From NCBI GenBank assembly GCA_965658745.1, contig CBFHTK010000002.1:62001-126000 (forward strand): 64,000 bases of DNA, given 5' to 3'. Made by a program: the position numbers and the translations under genes. The DNA comes from JAHDFB01 sp965658745. Its GTDB lineage: Bacteria > Bacteroidota > Bacteroidia > Chitinophagales > Saprospiraceae. Numbering within the stretch: the stretch's first letter is position 1; each line of letters begins with the position of its first letter. Positions 44,646 to 53,163 of this stretch are shown piece after piece. The notes below the pieces were generated by a model, which saw only the letters and a list, made by a program, of their open reading frames with translations, ran no database searches and had not been told where the DNA came from.

Positions 44646-47315
44646 ATGAAAGTTGGAATTCTGTTTGGTGGCCCTTCACGTGAGCGCGAGATTTCCTTCG
44701 CAGGTGGTCGCACGGTGTATGATAATCTAAACAAGTCCTTATTCACTCCAATTCCGGTGTTTATTGATAGTTTGAAGCAATTTATATTGTTGGATTGGGA
44801 GTATGTATACAAGGGAACTATCCGTGATTTCTATCCACCAATAGAATCTCATCCTAAATCTGATCATGATTTCCAGATATATATCGAATCCCTGGCAAAT
44901 CTAACTAGTGAAGAATTAAACAAGATTGCTGACTCAGTTGGTAAAAGAATTGAACCTACAGATTTTCATAAATACTTTGATGTTGCCTTTCTCGCTTTGC
45001 ATGGTCAATATGGAGAGGATGGTTTGATTCAGGGAATTCTTGACAACATATCCATGCCATATACGGGGAGTGGTATTCGTTCGAGTGCATTGGGAATGGA
45101 TAAATCTATTCAGAAGAAGATGATGTCTGCAGCAGGATTTCATGTTCCTAAAATGGTGTCGATCAAGAGAAGAAATTGGGAGAAAGAGAATCAACTTGTT
45201 TTTTACAGGCAAGTAAAAGAGGAGATTGGCTTCCCTCTTGTTGTTAGGCCAGCCAATCAAGGATCCTCTATTGGCGTATCCATTCTGATGAAAGACGAGG
45301 GAGAAAGGACTTTCGTCCAAAAGATTGATGCTGCCTTTTTTAAACGGACTATCATAGCTTCAGAATGGAATAGTCTGGATGCGCAAGAGCGTCGTGAAGA
45401 AGTCCGAGATATGGCGGACATCCGCAGTGGATTAGGCTTCCCTCTCTTTGCCAATGGAGAAAAAATATATCATCCCGAAAGCTTATGGAAATTTCTTGAT
45501 AGCCAATGCATTGATGGAAAAGATGTCTTGATGGAAAGTGTTCAAAGTGAGTGTACTGTGGTTGTCGAGTCATTCATCCATGGAAAAGAGTTTTCTTGTA
45601 TTGTTTTAAGGCAAGAAGATGGTCGAGTTACGGCTTTACCTCCCACAGAAATCGTCAAGCAAACGAATCTTTATGACTATAAATCCAAATACCTTCCCGG
45701 AAGATCTAGAAAAATAACACCTATTGAGTTGCCAGATAAACAAATCAATGCAATACTAGAGGAAACAGAAAAACTCTTTGATTTCTTGGATTTTCAGACA
45801 TATGCGCGTATTGATGGATTTTACGGTGACGATGGACTAATTTACTTGAATGATCCCAATACGACTTCGGGTATGCTGCCATCTTCTTTCTTCTTTCATC
45901 AAGCAGCTGAGATAGGGTTGAATCCTTCTCAATTTCTAACATTTATACTACGAAATAGCTTACAAGAACGACTTGATAACGCACTGTATTTGGGGCAAAC
46001 CCAACACTTGCTTAATCAATTGGACAGCAATATTGATGCATTAAGAACAGAAAGTTCAACAAAGGTTAAAGTGGCTGTTATTTTTGGAGGATACTCTTTT
46101 GAGCGTCATATAAGCGTTGAAAGTGGTAGGAATATTTATGAAAAACTAAGTTCTTCAGATAAGTACGAGCCTATTCCTGTCTTCCTATATGGTGATGAAA
46201 CTATTTATGAATTGGTTCAAGTGCCGATTCCACTACTCTTAAAGGATAATGCAGACGACATAAAGGAAAAGATAAGTGAGTATAAAAAGCACACAGTTGT
46301 TGAGCAAATTCAAGAAAGATGCACAGATATTACAAATAAGTACGTTTCCCAAGACTCAACAAGCATTCCTATAGTTCTTAGTTTAGAAACACTAGCTGAA
46401 AAAGTAGACGTTGCGTTTATAGCTTTACATGGAAGGCCGGGCGAGGATGGAAGTTTGCAAGAAGAGCTGAAGCGCGTAAACTTACCCTACAACGGATCAG
46501 ATTGGGAATCAAGTCATATTACAATAGATAAGTTCGCAACCTTACAAAAATTAAAGAAACACGGATTCTCAGTTGCGGATCAGCATATTCTTGAGCGCAA
46601 AGAGGAGGATATAGCGATAAATGAACTGGAGCAACAGTATGAGTATCCATTTATATTGAAACCAATTGATGATGGTTGTAGTTCTGCCGTTAAGATGATT
46701 AAAAATAGAGACTATCTAGCGGCATATCTAGAAGGGATTTTTAGGTCTGAAGATGATACGTCATCGAATTGGCGAGAAAAACTATCTCTAGCTCAGAATG
46801 AAGAATTTCCTTCAAAGCCAAGAGTGCTAGCGGAGTCTTTGATTTCTCGTGAAGATTCCTCACATTTCCTTGAAGTGACTGGTGGACTTTTGACTCATAT
46901 CGATGAAAGTGGTAACATTCAATACGAAATGTTTGAACCGTCTGAAGCCCTCGCGAGTGGTGAGATCCTATCATTGGAAGAGAAGTTTCTTGCTGGTGAA
47001 GGACAAAACATTACTCCAGCAAGATTTGCGGCTCGCAAAGAGGATTATGAAATAATAGCAAGCCGCGTCAAGAATGATCTTGAGCGTGCAGCGCGCATAT
47101 TAAAAGTTAAAGGATATGCGAGGATTGATGCATTTGTTAGGATATTCAAGGATAATCAAGTAGAAACTATTATAATTGAGGTGAACTCACTACCTGGAAT
47201 GACACCGGCAACTTGTATCTTTCACCAATGTGCGATAAATGGTTATAAGCCATATGAATTTATAGATCAGATCATACAATTTGCAATGAATGAGCAAGAA
47301 GCAACCAAGTACTGA
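44646..47315 (+). CDS. Tandem double D-alanine--D-alanine ligase-like protein
   Basis: This 889-aa protein consists of two head-to-tail Ddl-type ATP-grasp units (about 1-460 and 473-889). Normal Ddl is about 300-370 aa. Unit 1 opens KVGILFGGPSREREIS with E15 in place, but has R201 where the ATP-binding Lys is expected (VVRPANQGSS) and D403 for the metal Glu (NDPNTTSGM). Unit 2 opens KVAVIFGGYSFERHIS with His488 instead of that Glu, keeps K672, has C678 in the glycine loop (DDGCSS) and keeps E845 in EVNSLPGMT. Both keep LHGxxGEDG and ARID. Each unit also carries an insert of roughly 80-90 residues before its last third. It overlaps the PASTA gene, a partnership seen with ordinary ddl in Bacteroidota. 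Activity of each half is uncertain. Confidence 0.85.
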   Translation: MKVGILFGGPSREREISFAGGRTVYDNLNKSLFTPIPVFIDSLKQFILLDWEYVYKGTIRDFYPPIESHPKSDHDFQIYIESLANLTSEELNKIADSVGKRIEPTDFHKYFDVAFLALHGQYGEDGLIQGILDNISMPYTGSGIRSSALGMDKSIQKKMMSAAGFHVPKMVSIKRRNWEKENQLVFYRQVKEEIGFPLVVRPANQGSSIGVSILMKDEGERTFVQKIDAAFFKRTIIASEWNSLDAQERREEVRDMADIRSGLGFPLFANGEKIYHPESLWKFLDSQCIDGKDVLMESVQSECTVVVESFIHGKEFSCIVLRQEDGRVTALPPTEIVKQTNLYDYKSKYLPGRSRKITPIELPDKQINAILEETEKLFDFLDFQTYARIDGFYGDDGLIYLNDPNTTSGMLPSSFFFHQAAEIGLNPSQFLTFILRNSLQERLDNALYLGQTQHLLNQLDSNIDALRTESSTKVKVAVIFGGYSFERHISVESGRNIYEKLSSSDKYEPIPVFLYGDETIYELVQVPIPLLLKDNADDIKEKISEYKKHTVVEQIQERCTDITNKYVSQDSTSIPIVLSLETLAEKVDVAFIALHGRPGEDGSLQEELKRVNLPYNGSDWESSHITIDKFATLQKLKKHGFSVADQHILERKEEDIAINELEQQYEYPFILKPIDDGCSSAVKMIKNRDYLAAYLEGIFRSEDDTSSNWREKLSLAQNEEFPSKPRVLAESLISREDSSHFLEVTGGLLTHIDESGNIQYEMFEPSEALASGEILSLEEKFLAGEGQNITPARFAARKEDYEIIASRVKNDLERAARILKVKGYARIDAFVRIFKDNQVETIIIEVNSLPGMTPATCIFHQCAINGYKPYEFIDQIIQFAMNEQEATKY

Positions 47316-48138
47316 ACCAAATTTTGTTATTAAACTATTTCGATTTTTGACTAATAAGATATTCTTTAAGAACCTGCTCTTCATGGGCATCTTTATGTTG
47401 ATTCTGTTGATCGCATTGAATCTCTATTTACGGAGTTATACTAACCACGGTCAAAAGCTAACTTTGCCAGATTTCAATGATATGCACCTTCGAGATGCGT
47501 CAAGATTAGCAACCGAAAAAACGTTTCAGATTATTGTAAATGATTCAACACATATTGTGGGAATGCCTGGGGGAGTTATTATAAATCAAAATCCGAAAGC
47601 TGGATCTCAAGTGAAGGAAAATCGAAAGATTTACGTAACAGCTACGAAGTATCAATCGGATTTGATAAGAATGAAGTCTTTGCCGGAATTATATGGTAGA
47701 GAGTATGAGCAAAAGAGAAAAGAGTTATCTCATTTAAAAATAAACACAAGAGTTAAAGATTATAAATATGATCCGGGCGAACCAGATCATGTTTTGGAAG
47801 TATACTATAAAGATAAATTGATTGTAAGCGGAGAGGGCAGAGACAATGATCTCAAGATAGAAAAGGGAGGAACTTTAGACTTTGTTCTAAGTAAACGATC
47901 TGGACTTTCTATTCAGATTCCTGACCTAAGATGTCAAACATTAGCTGCTGCTCAGTTTCTATTGGAGGACGGAGCTAGGCTTCGCGTTGGAGTTGTAAGA
48001 GAAGAGGGAGAAATAGATGATGTTTCTTCAGCATACATTATTCAGCAATATCCTCCCTATGAGGAGGATGCGACAATGCAGATTGGAAATGCAATCGATT
48101 TGATAGTCACTGCTGAAAAACCAGAGGATTGTCAATGA
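47290..48138 (+). CDS. PASTA-domain membrane protein
   Basis: This is a 282-aa protein. A cytoplasmic N-terminus is followed by one membrane helix (about 32-52, LLFMGIFMLILLIALNLYL). Three extracytoplasmic PASTA modules follow: LTLPDFNDMHLRDASRLATEKTF...GVIINQNPKAGSQVKENRKI, then MKSLPELYGREYEQKRKEL...VLEVYYKD, then IQIPDLRCQTLAAAQFLLEDGARL...QQYPPYEEDATM. PASTA domains bind peptidoglycan or muropeptides. There is no kinase domain. It overlaps the double Ddl gene by 26 bp, so the two are translated together. Confidence 0.85.
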   Translation: MSKKQPSTEPNFVIKLFRFLTNKIFFKNLLFMGIFMLILLIALNLYLRSYTNHGQKLTLPDFNDMHLRDASRLATEKTFQIIVNDSTHIVGMPGGVIINQNPKAGSQVKENRKIYVTATKYQSDLIRMKSLPELYGREYEQKRKELSHLKINTRVKDYKYDPGEPDHVLEVYYKDKLIVSGEGRDNDLKIEKGGTLDFVLSKRSGLSIQIPDLRCQTLAAAQFLLEDGARLRVGVVREEGEIDDVSSAYIIQQYPPYEEDATMQIGNAIDLIVTAEKPEDCQ

Positions 48139-48183
48139 TAGTCTTTAGTGTAATAAATTTTTAATAAAAAGAGAGTACCCGAT

Positions 48184-48492
48184 ATGGATATTATGGTTGA
48201 TGAGCTCCAAGAGCGATTGGAGGTGAAAGAGCAGGTTTTTTTGTGCGATGTGCGAGAGCCTTATGAGCATGAAGAATTTAATATAGGCGGCGAGTTAATA
48301 CCACTTGGAAGTCTACCGGCAAATCTATCGAAGATGCCATCTGATAAAGATGTAGAGATTGTTATGTACTGTCGCAGTGGAGGTAGAAGCGGTATGGCTA
48401 AGCAATTTCTCGAGCAACATGGCTACACCAATGTGAGAAATCTTGTTGGTGGAATGTTAGAGTGGCAAAGAAGATTTGCTTCTTCGAAATAA
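48184..48492 (+). CDS. Rhodanese-like domain protein
   Basis: This 102-aa single-domain sulfurtransferase has the CDVREPYEHEEFNIGGELIPLGSLP start and active-site loop VMYCRSGGRSG, with the persulfide-forming Cys at about residue 62. It ends NLVGGMLEWQ. It is cytoplasmic. The physiological acceptor is unknown. It lies 45 bp downstream of the PASTA gene. Confidence 0.9.
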   Translation: MDIMVDELQERLEVKEQVFLCDVREPYEHEEFNIGGELIPLGSLPANLSKMPSDKDVEIVMYCRSGGRSGMAKQFLEQHGYTNVRNLVGGMLEWQRRFASSK

Positions 48493-48524
48493 GGAGGTTT
48501 TAGAATTATGGTGAGCGTAGGTGA

Positions 48525-49061
48525 TTAAAACTTGTTTTTCCACATCATGGACTCAACAGGCTTCGTGGTTCTAGTGGTATATTTAGCATTAGCCTTTTTA
48601 TTGTAGTAGTTTTCAATATCTCCATCTACCATAAAATAGATCAGTTGCCCAATTGGCATGCCTGGGTAAACCCTTACCGGCTGAGTGCAAGAGATTTCTA
48701 AAGTCCAAGTATTACAAAACCCTACATCACCTTTACCTGCTGTAGCATGAATGTCAATTCCCAGTCTACCTACGGAAGATTTACCTTCTAAGAAAGGGAC
48801 ACTGTTGTGCGTTTCAGTATATTCTTCAGTTACTCCTAGATAAAGAACACCAGGTTCAAGAACGTAGCCCTCTTCCGGCATGACTATTTCTCTGATCGTG
48901 TTGTGTTTTTTTGCATCGAGAACTTCGTCATTGTAAACGGCGAGATGCTTACTTAAATGTACATCGTAAGAATTTGTCCCAAGACATGAGCGGTCATATG
49001 GCTCAATAACTATGTCACCCGCTTGAATTGCTGCTAGTATTTTTTTATCAGAAAGTATCAT
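48525..49061 (-). CDS. dcd: dCTP deaminase
   Basis: This 178-aa enzyme deaminates dCTP to dUTP for thymidylate synthesis. MILSDKKILAAIQAGDIVIEPY is the standard N-terminus, so the start at 49061 is chosen; MTNNMILSD at 49073 is the alternative and a longer frame reaches beyond the promoter. FLEGKSSVGRLGIDIHATAGKGDVGFCNTWTLEIS carries the catalytic Glu and substrate residues, and VYPGMPIGQLIYF follows. The C-terminus has the KYTTRTTKP tail. It converges with the rhodanese gene. Confidence 0.93.
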   Translation of the reverse strand: MILSDKKILAAIQAGDIVIEPYDRSCLGTNSYDVHLSKHLAVYNDEVLDAKKHNTIREIVMPEEGYVLEPGVLYLGVTEEYTETHNSVPFLEGKSSVGRLGIDIHATAGKGDVGFCNTWTLEISCTQPVRVYPGMPIGQLIYFMVDGDIENYYNKKANAKYTTRTTKPVESMMWKNKF

Positions 49062-49086
49062 GTTATTTGTCATTTTTAGAGAAGCG

Positions 49087-49094
49087 CAAATGTA
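49087..49094 (-). promoter_or_regulatory. -7 promoter element of dcd
   Basis: TACATTTG on the minus strand, 25 bp before the chosen ATG. This supports the internal start over any start further upstream. Confidence 0.5.
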
Positions 49095-49229
49095 ATCATA
49101 GTATTTGAAAGCAGAAGACAGGTTTGCTTTTGACAGTAAAAAAAGTCTAGAACCATCTGTAACTCGTATATTTACATGTCTGACTAGATACTTGCTTGTT
49201 AGATATATCATTCATTATTGTAGACTAAG

Positions 49230-49886
49230 ATGCCACTAATAGATCATATTGCTTTAAAGCCTGAAGGAGAAATTGGGATATGGCATATTACTGAGGATAA
49301 AAGTGAACTGGAAACATTTATGTCCATGGAAGAGGTCGAGCTGGAGAATATGCAGCGTATGAGCGAGCGTCGACAAAAAGAGTGGATGGCAGCAAGGTGG
49401 TTAATACACCAACTTTCCGGAAGGACTAAGCGTGCAAAATGCCTTAAAGATGAATTTGGAAAGCCATACTTGGAGGATTCCAAGTTCAATATCAGTATTA
49501 GTCATTCGCTTGATATGACAGCATGTGTAGCATCACCATACAATGTAGGTATTGATATTCAGGAAATTGTGGGTAAAATGCAGCGTATCGCCAAGAAATT
49601 TGTATCTGACGAGGAATGGAGTCACATTCCTGATGAAGATTCACTGGAGTACTTACATGTGATTTGGGGCGCAAAGGAGGCTATGTATAAAGCATGGGGC
49701 AGAAAGAGAATTGATTTTCGTAAAGAAATGCGGACTGAAGAATTTCGATGGTTAAATAATGTAGCTCAGTTTAAGGGTGTTCTACGAAAGGGCAATATCG
49801 AAATGGTTTTTGACGTCATAGCTAGGAAGTTGGATAACTTTATTTTAGTGTACGCAAAAGAAAGATTAAGAAATGTATATCCTTAG
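49230..49886 (+). CDS. 4'-phosphopantetheinyl transferase superfamily protein
   Basis: This 218-aa enzyme transfers phosphopantetheine from CoA to carrier proteins. The Sfp-type motifs are visible: FNISISHSLDMTACVAS, then the Mg-binding VGIDIQEI, and VIWGAKEAMYKAWG with the catalytic Glu and Lys. An N-terminal ARWLIHQL is also typical. It may activate the acyl carrier protein or an unknown carrier. No carrier gene is adjacent. It overlaps the next gene by 14 bp. Confidence 0.85.
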   Translation: MPLIDHIALKPEGEIGIWHITEDKSELETFMSMEEVELENMQRMSERRQKEWMAARWLIHQLSGRTKRAKCLKDEFGKPYLEDSKFNISISHSLDMTACVASPYNVGIDIQEIVGKMQRIAKKFVSDEEWSHIPDEDSLEYLHVIWGAKEAMYKAWGRKRIDFRKEMRTEEFRWLNNVAQFKGVLRKGNIEMVFDVIARKLDNFILVYAKERLRNVYP

Positions 49887-50322
49887 ATTATTGACAGTGT
49901 TCATGTGTGTTGCTTTGTTTTCTTGCAAAGCTCCAACAACCGAAGTGCAAGGCGAGATTCTACAATCCGATGAAGTTGTAGAATTGGATAGTACATTTAT
50001 AAAATTCTATAATCGTTTCCATAGTGACTCGCTCTATCAACTTGAGCATATTCAATTTCCTCTTAAGAAAAATAGCCAAGGACTATTTGGTGAAAAATGG
50101 GACGAAGAAAATTGGATAATTCACAATCAATTTTCTGATATGGGTGGCATGTTCAAGAGAGACTTGACTCCATTAGGCCCTTTAGTCATTGAGAAGATTA
50201 TTGATGCCAATGGTTTTTTCGAAATGGAAAGGAGGTTTGCAGAACTATCAGACGGTTGGAAATTGATTTACTATGATGTTCGAAATCCCAGTCAACAGAA
50301 TAAGGGCGAAGAGCAGAATTAG
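49873..50322 (+). CDS. Lipoprotein of unknown function (DUF4348-like)
   Basis: This 149-aa protein has a lipoprotein signal (MYILRLLTVFMCVALFSC) with the modified Cys at residue 18. The mature part FIKFYNRFHSDSLYQLEHIQFPL resembles the DUF4348 pattern of Bacteroidales lipoproteins, but the match is weak. It is translationally coupled to the phosphopantetheinyl transferase gene. Confidence 0.55.
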   Translation: MYILRLLTVFMCVALFSCKAPTTEVQGEILQSDEVVELDSTFIKFYNRFHSDSLYQLEHIQFPLKKNSQGLFGEKWDEENWIIHNQFSDMGGMFKRDLTPLGPLVIEKIIDANGFFEMERRFAELSDGWKLIYYDVRNPSQQNKGEEQN

Positions 50323-50679
50323 TATTAGCAGAAGTTCATCGTGTTTATACTAATTTGTGACCACTATCATTTTCTAAGTTTTATATTTCATAAAGTATTG
50401 ATATATAGAGTTTTATAAGTAGTGTGGCACACTCTCAATAGTCACCAATAGACAATTTTTAGTCACATCCGAATGCTGGTGATTTAGTAAATGCCTAGTG
50501 TATTTAGTACGCCAATTCAAGAATTTTGGACGAATAATCAGTGTTGCAAGTATCTGATATAGAGGAGCTTGTAGGTAGTGTGCAACGCTTGAATTTATAA
50601 TTATATATACAATGAAGCTTCTCTAAAGTAAATCAAAATTCCGCTGGTGTTTATAAAAATTGTAATATTACTATTTGGC

Positions 50680-50705
50680 TACTAATGTTTATATTTAGTA
50701 ACATT
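50680..50705. promoter_or_regulatory. Overlapping dyads, candidate TetR operator
   Basis: TACTAA (50680-50685) pairs with TTAGTA (50695-50700), and AATGTT (50684-50689) pairs with AACATT (50700-50705). The site lies just upstream of the -7 element, where a repressor would block transcription. Confidence 0.45.
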
Positions 50706-50719
50706 TTGTAATATTTGTA

Positions 50720-50727
50720 TATATTTG
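50720..50727 (+). promoter_or_regulatory. -7 promoter element of the TetR-ABC operon
   Basis: TATATTTG, 19 bp before the tetR ATG. The -33 is not well conserved (TTTAG). Confidence 0.5.
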
Positions 50728-50746
50728 TTCTAGAACTATTACTAGA

Positions 50747-51331
50747 ATGAAAAAAAGTCAAAAAGCACTCTTTGTTTCAGGTAAGACGCTTTTCTGGAAA
50801 CATGGAATCTCTCGGATTTCGGTAGAAGAGCTTTGTTCGCACGCAGGTATAAGCAAAATGACATTTTATCGGTACTACGATAACAAATATCATCTTGCAC
50901 GTGAAATCCTTTTGGCAGAGATTTCAGAAGGAGTTAAGCACTATGATGAAATCATGCATACATCGAGACCTTTCAAGGAGCGGTTTTCTGATCTCATGAT
51001 ATATAAAGCTTCACAGGCCAAAATGATGAGCATGGAGCTGATTCAAGATCTTTATTTAGATAATCCTGAGAACAAGAACATCAGGGACTTTGTGCAAGAA
51101 CAGCAAGAAATTAATTTTGCTCGACTTAGAAATGACTTAATAGATGCTCAGCAGCGTCGTGAGATAAGATCTGATTTACGAATTGATTTCTTGATGCACA
51201 TGCTCATCACATTTGCTCAACAAATGCAGAATCCTCAACTATTGAGTCAATACGACACTCCGGTAGATGTCGTAAAAGATTTTGCACAATTCTTTCTTCA
51301 TGGAATAGTAGAACAAGAAGAAGAGAGATGA
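50747..51331 (+). CDS. TetR/AcrR family transcriptional regulator
   Basis: This 194-aa protein has an N-terminal TetR helix-turn-helix (FWKHGISRISVEELCSHAGISKMTFYRYYDNKYHLAREIL, residues about 14-52) and a helical ligand-binding C-terminus. It heads a six-gene operon, overlaps the next gene by 4 bp (ATGA), and probably represses it through the dyad upstream. The inducer is unknown. Confidence 0.88.
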   Translation: MKKSQKALFVSGKTLFWKHGISRISVEELCSHAGISKMTFYRYYDNKYHLAREILLAEISEGVKHYDEIMHTSRPFKERFSDLMIYKASQAKMMSMELIQDLYLDNPENKNIRDFVQEQQEINFARLRNDLIDAQQRREIRSDLRIDFLMHMLITFAQQMQNPQLLSQYDTPVDVVKDFAQFFLHGIVEQEEER

Positions 51332-52443
51332 AGCAACTACTAATCTTAATGCTAATACTTTGGTCACAATTGAGTTTTCCTCAGTTTAGTAAGGATATTT
51401 CCGGTCAGCAAATTATCTCAGGTCAATATGGTTATGATGAAGAGCATTTTGGTCAAGTTGCTCTGCAACTAAAAGCTGATTTTAATGCGGAATATAGGGT
51501 TGACAGCAGTCGATTTGTAGATTTGGAATTTAGTGGTATTGTGTCAGGAAATATGTTTATTCCATACAATTTTGGTCCGGCAAACATAGATATTTTTACG
51601 TATCGATTGTGGGTTCGCTACGCAGCTCCTCAATGGCAGGTCACAGCAGGCTTGCAGAAGATAGATTTTGGCTCTTCATCAATACTAAGACCGCTACAAT
51701 GGTTTAATGAGATTGATCCTAGAGATCCCATAGGACTTACAAGGGGTGTCTACGGTGTAGTAGGTCGTTATGTTTTTCTAAATAATGCGAATATATGGCT
51801 TTGGGGTCTATATGGAAACGAAAGGAGACGCGGACTAGATGCTGAAGCGTCAACTGGAGGTGTTGAATTTGGAGGAAGATTGCAATTGCCAGTGGCGAAA
51901 GGAGAAGTGGCATTAACCTATCATCATCGAGACACTGATTTGAGGACACTTGGATTACCATTTGAATCGGTACCGGAACACAAATTTGGAATCGACGGGA
52001 AGTGGGATCTTGGAATTGGCTTATGGAGCGAACTTGTTTTTTCTATGAAGCAAGAATCCGTTGGATTACTAACTTACCAAAAGTACTGTAATATCGGGGT
52101 TGACTATACCTTTGGAGTAGGTAATGGCTTAAATATGATGCTGGAAAATCTACTGATTGCGCTTGATCTTGATCCGTTTGGTTTTCAAGAAACAGTAAAT
52201 CTAACAGCTGTGACAGCAGCTTATTCGCTAGGCTTCTATGATGCTATCCAACTCATAGCGTATTATAGCTGGGCAAATAATAGTCCAATTGTAGCTTTCC
52301 AATATAGTCACGATTTTCCTAGATTTTCATCATATATCATTGCGTTTTATAATCCACCAGCAACAAGTGGTGTCGTAAATAATGATTTGGCGGTCTTATC
52401 CTCTGGGCCTGGAGTCCGTCTTTTACTCAACTTTAATAACTAA
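51328..52443 (+). CDS. Outer-membrane beta-barrel protein of the TetR-ABC operon
   Basis: This 371-aa protein has a signal peptide ending in SFPQ (about residue 19). The mature part is dominated by alternating beta-strand patterns with Tyr/Trp girdles (FTYRLWVRYAAPQWQVTAGLQKIDFG, NIWLWGLYGNERRRGLD, GEVALTYHHRDTDL). It ends LRLLLNFNN, although the terminal residue is not the usual Phe. It looks like a porin or barrel receptor, with no family I can name. Overlap with tetR and position before the ABC genes imply an outer-membrane partner of the transporter. Confidence 0.6.
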   Translation: MKQLLILMLILWSQLSFPQFSKDISGQQIISGQYGYDEEHFGQVALQLKADFNAEYRVDSSRFVDLEFSGIVSGNMFIPYNFGPANIDIFTYRLWVRYAAPQWQVTAGLQKIDFGSSSILRPLQWFNEIDPRDPIGLTRGVYGVVGRYVFLNNANIWLWGLYGNERRRGLDAEASTGGVEFGGRLQLPVAKGEVALTYHHRDTDLRTLGLPFESVPEHKFGIDGKWDLGIGLWSELVFSMKQESVGLLTYQKYCNIGVDYTFGVGNGLNMMLENLLIALDLDPFGFQETVNLTAVTAAYSLGFYDAIQLIAYYSWANNSPIVAFQYSHDFPRFSSYIIAFYNPPATSGVVNNDLAVLSSGPGVRLLLNFNN

Positions 52444-52449
52444 GCTATT

Positions 52450-53163
52450 ATGAAGTCAGACCTTATCATTGATATCCAAAAAGTAACCAAAAGGTTCAAG
52501 GTTGGAGAAGGAGAATTTACTGCCTTGAAGAATATTGAGCTGCAGATCAGAAAGGGTGAATTTGCTGGATTCGTTGGACCAAGTGGTTCGGGGAAAACGA
52601 CATTGCTCAATATTATCGGTTCGCTTGATTCTCCCACGGAGGGACAGGCTTTAGTAATGGAGCAAGATATTGCCAAACTTTCACATGTTGAGTCGGCAAA
52701 ATTGAGAAATGAGCATATCGGCTTTATCTTCCAAGTATTCAATTTACTCCCTGTCTACACGGTATATGAGAACGTAGAATTTCCACTGATTTTGCAGGGG
52801 TATAGCGCAAGTGAACGAAAGCAAGCAGTGATGGAGGCACTCGATTGGGTGGGTCTTACTTCGCTCGCCCAAAAGAAGCCTGCCAAACTATCTGGCGGTG
52901 AAGGTCAGCGAGTTGCAATAGCACGAGCAATGGTCAAACGTCCGCATCTTGTTTTGGCCGATGAGCCAACTGCAAATCTAGATGCAGCTAATGCACACGC
53001 AATTTTACAGACTATGAAGAAGCTAAATGAAAATTTGGGGACAACTTTTTTATTTAGTACACACGATGAGAAAGTGATGAAATACCTTGATCGAATTATC
53101 CATCTAAAAGATGGACGAATCGAAGAAGATGAAATTATTCATGCAGAAAAATATCAGTCATGA
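52450..53163 (+). CDS. LolD/MacB-type ABC transporter ATP-binding protein
   Basis: This 237-aa ATPase has Walker A VGPSGSGKTTLLNIIGSLD, the Q-loop in FIFQVFNLLPVYTVYENVEFPL (the LolD/MacB style), signature LSGGEGQRVAIARA, Walker B LVLADEPTANLD, and the H-loop in FSTHDEKV. It powers a FtsX-type permease pair. It overlaps the following permease gene by 4 bp. Confidence 0.93.
   Translation: MKSDLIIDIQKVTKRFKVGEGEFTALKNIELQIRKGEFAGFVGPSGSGKTTLLNIIGSLDSPTEGQALVMEQDIAKLSHVESAKLRNEHIGFIFQVFNLLPVYTVYENVEFPLILQGYSASERKQAVMEALDWVGLTSLAQKKPAKLSGGEGQRVAIARAMVKRPHLVLADEPTANLDAANAHAILQTMKKLNENLGTTFLFSTHDEKVMKYLDRIIHLKDGRIEEDEIIHAEKYQS

Larger units (their letters stand above)
50323..50746. other. Intergenic region upstream of the TetR module
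   Basis: This 424-bp stretch has no credible coding frame. It includes a 12-mer shared with 56377-56388 at 50420-50431, and a long-range inverted repeat (AGTGTTGCA near 50538 with TGCAACGCT near 50580). Its last 70 bp hold the tetR operator and promoter. Confidence 0.4.
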
